Shown here: positions 57,493 through 64,000 of the stretch, one piece after another
Position numbering within the stretch: position 1 is the first letter of the stretch
Layout of the letters: every line of letters begins with the position of its first letter
Assembly (NCBI GenBank): GCA_030568195.1
Contig: JAJLTO010000001.1
Span: 930,001 to 994,000 of the forward strand
Length of the DNA stretch: 64,000 nucleotides
From: Dipodascopsis uninucleata var. uninucleata
Taxonomy: Eukaryota > Ascomycota > Lipomycetes > Lipomycetales > Lipomycetaceae
Reading direction: 5' to 3'
The notes under the pieces: model-generated
The model's database searches: none
What the model was told of the DNA's origin: nothing
What the model saw: the letters and a program-made list of their open reading frames with translations, nothing else
Made by a program: the position numbers and the translations under genes

Positions 57493-59959
57493 ATGAGCAG
57501 TATACTAGCGTCGAGTCTGCAAAGACTACTCCTTGCTCAATTTGTTCATAAAGAAGGGAGCTCGTCATTTGGGATTATTTCAAATTCACTCGCGAATCAT
57601 CCTTTACTACGAGACTCAGGTATCAAACCAATTAATGACATAGTGAGTGGTGCTTCACATTGAGTGAAAAATTCTATTATTCCAAGATCTTTCGATGAAC
57701 GAATAGATTGCTGTTATGGGCCGATCTTACTACTTGTTATATAAGGGCATGTCATGGGACTAATATTTAATGTTTAAAGGAATGCGAGAAGCTTTACATG
57801 AAAATGCTAGAAGGAGAGGGCTTGATGATACCACCAAATGTCAATGGGGAAATACAGTCTGATGGTATGTGTATATTGATATCCTGAATTTGGAATCATG
57901 TTAGATTCCGGTCTTATGAATTTGTACTAGACTAACTTATCTGATAGCCTCCTCTCCTGTGGTCAAGCTCGCAGAGTTGCTATACGCAAGGTACCGAAAT
58001 GAGTTGATAGAGCAAATTAGAAAAGATGAGCAGACATACAAGCGGTATCTTAGAGAAATTGAAGAAATAGGGCACGGAGAATGGGATACACGGCTTACTG
58101 ATCTAGAAGCTATAATATCAGAGCGTGTAGATGACGATGAAGAAGATGAAGAACAAGCTGATAGTAAACTTGAGCATGAATCTCCCCCTAAGGAAGGGTC
58201 TTCGCTCAATAAATATTCCAGCATCGGAGTCATAGATGCGACTGGTTCAACATCTAACCTTGAGGATCTAGATATGAAAGATATAATTGAAGATTTGCCT
58301 GCAGAAGATCTAGCACTTCCTGCGAAGTCAGACGAGGATACGAATGCGGATATTGCATTTCCTGCAAAACATGAAGACGAAGTGCCTGTTGACCCTGACA
58401 TGACTCAAACAGAGATACAGTCAACGCAGGATGACACTATTGATATGACTATGGATACCAACGCATCGTCTCAAGCCAACGATACTATAGATGAGAATCT
58501 ACCGTCTATACTTAATGATGACCCATCTCAAACAGTATCAGAACCAAATCTAGCAGGAATGTCCACTGATATTGAATCTGTCGCTGCTGATCGCAGCTCG
58601 CAAGGGCCCGTATCTATAGATGTTGATATGACGGATACTATTCCAGAATCATCACAGACTATGAGTGAACGACCATTCGAACTGGAAAATCCCGATGAGA
58701 AGTCAGACGCGAAATTGGAACGGGAGCGAGAGTCACAAGACGTTCGTTCGATGTCTAATGATGTATCACTTTCAGAGACACATGAACGTGAGCTTCTGGA
58801 TACTACTGAAAATAATTCAAATGAGCTGCCACAAAACGATTCAGATATAGATTCAGATATAGAAACTGAAGGTACTGGAAATGAAGGTATAAGAACAATT
58901 AACGAAGAACCGGAAGATACGCAGATGGTAGTAAAAAAAGGTCCTGGGCGACCCCGAAAACAACGTCATGGTCGTCGTGAAATTCTCCCGGACGTCGATT
59001 CGGAAAATCGTGATCAGTCAAATATAGTCTCTGTTAAGTTGTCTGATAAGTTGGATAGAAAAATGACTACAGATACAAATGAACCTGAAGATCAATTAGC
59101 GGATGAACTTGATGAGCACGAAAATTCAGTGCCTAAAGAGATAGAAGGCAATAAAGATCAAAACCAGAAAGATGGAGAATCCAGCTTGGAAGAAGTGAAG
59201 AATGAAGGCATGGATGGCCTGGAAGTAGTTAGCGATAGTGGTGGTGCGGTCAACATTGGCAAGGAAATAGAAGGAAAGGACACCAACCAGCAATCTGGCA
59301 AGGCTGAAGATGTAGGTGAGGACTATGAAGAAGAAGGCGAAGCGGAAGACGAAGCTGAAGACGAGGATGATGATGACGAGGATGAGGACGAAGATGAAGA
59401 TGAAGATGAAGATGAAGATGAAATTGACGCAACGACTGGAATATCTCAAAAAACTTCTCGTAAGAAACGGAAATATTCTATAAATGCTGAAACGTCTTCT
59501 CAAGCCGATGATCGAAGTAGTCCTGCAACGCCGCTTACTCCTTCAGGTTCTACAGGTGGAGCACGAACTACAAATCGAAAGTTCCAAAATCTTGTTGCTC
59601 CTTTACTTGCGAACATATCATCAAACAGATCTGCTTCCTTCTTCTCAAGCCCGGTAAATGAGAATGATGCACCAGATTACTATAACCTTATTTATCAGCC
59701 TACTGATTTAAAGACAATTAAGACAATGGTTAAAGATGGTAGAATCCAGACGTCAAGTGAATTAGAGAGAGAGATTATGAAAATGTTTGCAAATGCTGTT
59801 ATGTATAATAGGTGGGATTCTGACATTAGTGAATGGAGTAGAGAAATGGAAAGAGAGGCGGAGACTTTAATAGCAGTCTTTCGAAGTGCTGAACGTAGAG
59901 GCCAAGGCGATCATTCGTCTTTGGCTCAATCAGAATCAAAAAGGCGCAAGAAAGCGTAA
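57493..59959 (+). CDS. bdc1: BRD8/Bdc1-like bromodomain protein (NuA4-type)
   Basis: Exons are 57493-57642, 57780-57864 and 57948-59959; introns 137 and 83 nt; 748 aa. The N-terminus SLQRLLLAQFVHKEGSSSFG and ISNSLANHPLLRDSG is the SANT-like BRD8 opening. KLAELLYARYRNELIEQIRK with the REIEEIGHGEWD block follows in a coiled coil. A long acidic Ser/Asp-rich middle includes an AT-hook near residue 410 (KKGPGRPRKQRHGRR) and a DEDE run at about 533-573. A bromodomain occupies about 623-723 (PLLANISSNRSASFFSSPV, the YYNLIYQPTDLKTI block, NAVMYNRWDSDI). BRD8 and S. pombe Bdc1 are NuA4 acetyltransferase subunits reading acetyl-lysine. The middle diverges, so orthology rests on the two ends. Confidence 0.88.
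59361..59427 (+). repeat. Coding GATGAA/GACGAG simple repeat
   Basis: Hexamer-like repeats encode an Asp-Glu run in the bromodomain protein; likely length-variable. Confidence 0.75.
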
Positions 59960-60213
59960 TACTTATCATTTAAATAAAAGCATTATCTAAGAACAGAATG
60001 TTAATCATATATGTTTATTTCAATTTCATGACGAGACTTGCCAGCTTTTTCTTTGACTATGCGATTTTAATTCAGATTATAAAATAAAATAACAAACTTA
60101 ACTCTAGTTTATCATAAACTTTTTTATATTCAACAAAATAATTACATGTGATCACATAGTACAATATATGCCCTTACGAAAAACAGTGAAAGACCAACTA
60201 CAACACTCCTCTT

Positions 60214-60988
60214 TTACTTTCTAGCCTGCATTCTACGGATGTAAAAAGCAAGCTCTTCGCCCTCGAGAATGTAGCCATCAACTCTACCGCTCTGACCAGG
60301 ACGAGATGAAACACATGCATAAAGACGACCAGCAGCAAACTGAGACTCAAGAGCAGACTCAACCTTAGCATTAGCCTGACGGCCAGCAAGCTTACGCTCC
60401 AATCTGCTAGATCGCTTAACAGTAGCCTCCTCATCGGTCTTCTTTCCCTTCTTCTTTCCAAGTGTCAGACCATAGTTAGTCTCGTACCACTGACGGAAAG
60501 GAGTAGCGTCAATCTGAACAATAGCAGACTTGGTAAGAGTGTTGGTACGAATAAGCTCATTGTTGGAAGGATGGAAAGCGACATTAAGGATACGAGTCTT
60601 CTTAGCGATTCCCTCAGAACCCCATGAGTAGTTACCAGTATCAATACGAAGAGCGCGGAACTTCTGGTTACCACCTCGGGTACGGACAGTGTGAATACGC
60701 TTTGGTCCTAAATGAGAGTTAGATATTTAACGCATATATAGAATATACAAATCTTAACAGAGTATATTGCATATTGCACGCTGATGTTACTCTGGTTTAA
60801 ATACATGAAAATATTTTTAAATCTAGAATACAAATCAAGCACGCTATTTCGGAAAACAAAGAAAAACACATACCAATACGAGTATTAGAAGTCTGGCGAC
60901 CCAACTCGAATTTTCTCTTCTTACGGTAGTCAGCTCGCTTAGCACCGGTGTGCGAGCGCTTATGACGCGAATCTCTAGAAATACCCAT
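60214..60988 (-). CDS. RPS8: 40S ribosomal protein eS8 (Rps8)
   Basis: Exons on the minus strand are 60988-60874 and 60707-60214, with a 166-nt intron; 202 aa (yeast 200). [20 protein letters not shown] and the [20 protein letters not shown] junction made by splicing are diagnostic. [20 protein letters not shown] and [18 protein letters not shown] also match. The C-terminus [20 protein letters not shown] and IRRMQARK is the family end. Codon use is GC-ending, as in the other ribosomal genes here. HomolD and several CCCTA motifs lie in the region shared with DPH3. Confidence 0.97.
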
Positions 60989-61261
60989 ATTGAAACTGGC
61001 TCTGAAATATAATGAATTAGTACTCCGTTAACGATTACTTTAGAAACAAATGAAATGAATGAATAATAAAGAGATCGAGCTATTCGCACAATATTTCTGA
61101 AAAAAAAATAATACCAACCTCTGCACTAATAAAAAGTAGCTGCGTGAACAATTGAACCTGACTTACTGACTGACAATGTATATAATCTTCAGCTTAAGCT
61201 ATAGAAAGCAATACTTTTTGGCGTTGTGTTCATTCAATTCGAATCTGGGTCTGCTTAGTTT

Positions 61262-61269
61262 TGTGACTG
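61262..61269 (-). promoter_or_regulatory. HomolD box of RPS8
   Basis: TGTGACTG on the plus strand, i.e. CAGTCACA in the direction of RPS8, 274 bases upstream of its ATG. It is the third exact copy of this octamer in front of a ribosomal-protein gene in the window. Confidence 0.7.
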
Positions 61270-61289
61270 CGTTTTATGTTGGTGATGAG

Positions 61290-61347
61290 CCCTAAAACCT
61301 TGCATAGCCCTACATGAAGTACCCTATCAGTATCAGAAATAGCCCTA
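61290..61347 (+). promoter_or_regulatory. Array of four CCCTA (HomolE-like) motifs
   Basis: Same-orientation CCCTA copies stand at 61290-61294, 61308-61312, 61322-61326 and 61343-61347, spaced 18, 14 and 21 bases. They lie just beyond the HomolD box relative to RPS8 and 211-268 bases before the DPH3 ATG. In fission yeast the HomolE element ACCCTACCCT accompanies HomolD. Confidence 0.55.
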
Positions 61348-61557
61348 AAATGATTGCTGTAGGTTTACCAATAGTAGTGCGATGGCGAACTAGAAAAAAA
61401 TATTGCATACTGTCTATTGAAAGAGCAATTAGAGGTACTATTGTTATGAACTTTGCTGTTCTCGCAAATTTTCGGTGTGCTGGCTGTATGACCTGGACTG
61501 GAAATATATGAGATTTTCATTAGTTGCGCTGTATTTGTGTTGAAACTAACGACGAAA

Positions 61558-61878
61558 ATGGACTTCTACGATCAAATTGAAATTGAAGATATGGTCTTTG
61601 ACCAAGATCTTCAAGTGTATACTTATCCATGTCCTTGTGGAGACAAATTTCAGATCACTTTAATGGATCTTCTAGATGGATCTGATGTCGCGGTGTGTCC
61701 TAGCTGTAGTCTTATGATTCAAGTGATATATGAAATTGTAAGTATCAGTTTTCTTTCCTACTTTACAATATTCGCATGATATCTTTGATGACATCCACTA
61801 ATCTTATTAAACTTATAGGAAGACTTGAAACAAATGTCTAGCGAAGTCGAAGACGTTTCCATCATTGTTGCTGCATAG
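61558..61878 (+). CDS. DPH3: Dph3/Kti11, diphthamide and tRNA wobble modification factor
   Basis: Exons are 61558-61737 and 61819-61878, with an 81-nt intron in phase 0; 79 aa (yeast 82). [20 protein letters not shown] leads the CSL-type zinc finger [13 protein letters not shown] with the second Cys pair in [13 protein letters not shown]. All four zinc-binding cysteines are present. Dph3 supplies electrons for diphthamide synthesis on EF2 and for Elongator-dependent tRNA modification. It shares its upstream region with RPS8. A small hairpin follows the stop codon. Confidence 0.95.
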
Positions 61879-62575
61879 GTGCCAAGTTGACTAGTAGTTC
61901 AAAACTACTAAAGAGGCAATGCCACTGATATGAGACTGCTTGATATAGTAGTATTGCATCGCGTGTGTTCTATAATATTTTGTTGCCATACAAACTCACT
62001 ATTCTTGCATATAATGGTAGTACTCAAATGTGATTTAAATTATATTTTTATAGAAAAATTTCAGCATGATATGAATTTGAGAGGGTATTACTAGATTTGG
62101 TGTAATATTAAAGCATTGGAGTCTGGTTTGGTTATTGTTCAGAACAATTATGTACTATATAGTTAAAAAATCTCACAGTATTTTGGATATTAGAAATATA
62201 TTATTGAATTATACAATAGAGCCATAATTTACAGGAATTATACTGTTGAAGATAGCCGTCGGTTTTAAACGTCAGATTCCTTTGAGTTACATATTCAGAG
62301 CAGAACATGGAAGTAATCAACTATTGCGATTTATTTTAAGATACGCTGCCCTTTCATCGTGCTTTAATTTTTATCTTATGATAAGTATCATAAACTACTA
62401 CTACAGTCCATGCTGGAGAATTCAGTTTAATCGATTGTAGATGCAGTCTTGACATAAACCTATTAAGCCGCACTATACTAATACAAAATGCTGCAGCTGC
62501 TGATTCATCGTTCGTTCGAGTTATTCGGCTTGCGACTTCTTGAATTTAATTTAATAACCCAGCGCGTATGATAAA
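61879..62575. other. Intergenic region DPH3 to BET4
   Basis: 697 AT-rich bases. A perfect 8-bp stem (TAGTAGTT, AACTACTA, 3-base loop) lies at 61892-61910, 14 bases after the DPH3 stop. The rest holds the BET4 promoter; no gene recognised. Confidence 0.5.
61892..61910. repeat. 8-bp hairpin after DPH3
   Basis: Perfect inverted repeat with a CAA loop in the DPH3 3' UTR. It could affect mRNA stability or 3' end formation; chance is not excluded. Confidence 0.5.
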
Positions 62576-63760
62576 ATGGTAATATAACTTTCAAGAGATA
62601 ATATACTGGAATTAAAAATAAGCTGATTTTTTATCATCAAGCATAATATCAAAAGAGTCAAGAATAGCGAGGAAGCGAGGCAGGCGCGACTACGACGAGA
62701 AGCAGTCAAGATAGTAGAATATCGAGCATTAGTCGACAAAGTTCTCACTCTGGTAAGAATGAAATATAATCTTGGACTATTACATTATAAGCTTGTAGTA
62801 TTTGAAGGAATATCAAAAGAACTGACTCATGATAGCGTAAAAATGGAGAATACAACAATGAAGCATTAAATGCTACCACTACGCTACTCAAGCAGAACCC
62901 GGAGTACTACTCAATATGGAACTACAGAAGGGAGATTTTTAACGACGGACTCTTCAAGAACACTAATGATGATGAAAGTAAACAGAAGTTAATTGATGAA
63001 GAACTTTCATTCTTATTTGGTCGATTACGAGAGTATCCAAAGTGTTATTGGATTTGGAATCACCGCAAATGGTGTTTTGAAGTTTCGTCCAAGCCAAACT
63101 GGGTCCAAGAATTAGGACTAGTAACAAAAATGCTGGAATACGATGCTAGAAACTGTAAGTATAAATAATATCTCATCTGATTAAGCTGTGTTCTAAGTAT
63201 GAACAATTTTTTTAGATCATGGATGGCATTACCGTCGATATGTTGTTGAGATGATGGAGTCTGAAACAGGAAAATCAATGACGAAGAGTGAATTTGATTA
63301 CACAACATCTAAGATCAATTCAAACTTCTCGAATTTTTCAGCCTGGCATAACAGAACCAAACTTATACCGAGGATGATAGCTGAAGATCCATCATTAAGT
63401 AGTCGAGAACTTCTTAAAAGCGAGGTTGCTCTGATTACTCAGGCTATCTATACTGATCCAGATGATCAAAGCGTCTGGCTCTACCATCGCTGGTTATTGA
63501 CCTCACCCGATATTGTTCCCGATTTCACAAAGGACGAAAAGGAGACTCTGATCAGGAATGAAATTAAATCTATTTTACAGCTTTATGAAGTTGAACCTGA
63601 TAGCAAGTGGTGCCTTCAGTCACTTGTTTTTTATGAAACCTATCTTTCATCTCTTACAAATCAAACAGTCGATGTGTCTGTCAAAGACTATATTGAAAAA
63701 CTTAAAGCGATCGACCCTATGAGAACGATTAGATACAATGATTTAGAACTATCTTTGTAA
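62576..63760 (+). CDS. BET4: Rab geranylgeranyltransferase alpha subunit
   Basis: Exons are 62576-62578 (the ATG alone), 62642-62752, 62836-63154 and 63216-63760; introns 63, 83 and 61 nt; 325 aa (yeast Bet4 327). The first splice gives MHNIKRVKNSEEARQARLRR, the family N-terminus. Prenyltransferase alpha repeats follow: EYYSIWNYRREIFNDGLF, YPKCYWIWNHRKWCFE, NYHGWHYRRYVVEMM, NFSAWHNRTKLIPR and SVWLYHRWLL. With the beta subunit Bet2 and escort protein, it attaches geranylgeranyl groups to Rab GTPases for vesicle traffic. The one-codon first exon is supported by the exact match of the spliced product to the family start. Confidence 0.95.
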
Positions 63761-64000
63761 CGTGAATGCTTTACTTGGTTGGACGATTTTTAATCCGTTA
63801 CTATAATATGGCATCGCTTGAAATTCTAATAAATATCATAAACAAAATCTCGCATTTCAACTAACAAACAAACCCATACATGTTATGATATAACCAAAAA
63901 AAACAACTCTTAATCAAAAGACTATGACGAAATTAACAATTCATCGCTGAAACAAAACAATATCCTACTTCCTATGAATTCTCATTTCATGTTCAGAAAC

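Larger units (their letters stand above)
60989..61557. promoter_or_regulatory. Divergent promoter RPS8 / DPH3
   Basis: 569 bases between RPS8 and DPH3, two translation-related genes. Contains one HomolD box and four CCCTA motifs (listed separately). A plus-strand open frame at 61314-61511 overlaps the CCCTA array and looks accidental. Confidence 0.6.

Noticed and set aside
61314-61511. Plus-strand frame MKYPISIRNSPKMIAVGL in the RPS8/DPH3 promoter.
   Set aside because: It overlaps the CCCTA motif array and a short promoter, with no splice link to DPH3 and no similarity.

Overview
The window looks like a gene-dense, AT-rich ascomycete chromosome. It carries the eisosome core protein Pil1 and fungal-type Ppz phosphatase, Spt20, Npt1, Sam37 and Pgc1. 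About 31 protein genes fit in 64 kb. Most contain short introns: I can place 52, of 52 to 232 nt, nearly all GT-AG, often with a CTAAC/CTAAT-like branch site 10-30 nt before the acceptor. HomolD boxes (CAGTCACA) with CCCTA motifs lie upstream of all three ribosomal-protein genes. Several proteins resemble fission-yeast versions most closely (Pil1, a UBL-BAG protein, a Bdc1/BRD8-like bromodomain protein). I infer an early-diverging ascomycete, Taphrinomycotina being the best guess, but no species call is possible. I recognised no mobile element, virus-like element, tRNA, rRNA or CRISPR array.

Layout. 1-8 kb: 3' end of SAC1, NOP7 (-), a secreted histidine acid phosphatase (+), PPZ phosphatase (-). 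8-14.6 kb: two gene-poor stretches of nearly 3 kb either side of SYM1 (-), with a tandem hairpin element and a possible spliced non-coding transcript. 14.6-24.3 kb: PIL1, an unrecognised 289-aa protein gene, RPS2, NPT1 (all +), SAM37 (-), eIF4E (-). 24.7-36 kb: YSH1 (+), eIF2B gamma (+), SPT20 (-), ribokinase (-), PGC1 (+), a UBL-BAG co-chaperone gene with no visible ATG start (-). 36.7-45.8 kb: NPY1, HID1, pICln (+), RPS6 (-) divergent from RRP43 (+). 45.9-55 kb: SMC5 (-), PRPP synthetase (+), cytosolic leucyl-tRNA synthetase (-). 55.5-64 kb: a histidine phosphatase ending in a PCNA-binding motif (+), CTF8 (-), a bromodomain protein (+), RPS8 (-) divergent from DPH3 (+), BET4 (+).

Nearly all genes are housekeeping. 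Translation and ribosome genes dominate (RPS2, RPS6, RPS8, NOP7, eIF4E, eIF2B gamma, LeuRS, DPH3). RNA processing (YSH1, RRP43, pICln), chromatin and genome maintenance (SPT20, BDC1-like, SMC5, CTF8), nucleotide and NAD metabolism (PRS, RBK1, NPT1, NPY1) and membrane traffic or lipids (SAC1, PGC1, PIL1, HID1, BET4) make up most of the rest. I found no obvious new multi-gene system. The most interesting single items are the histidine phosphatase with a C-terminal PIP box next to CTF8, the ATG-free leader of the BAG gene, the tandem hairpins near 13.6 kb, and the unrecognised gene at 16.4-17.5 kb.
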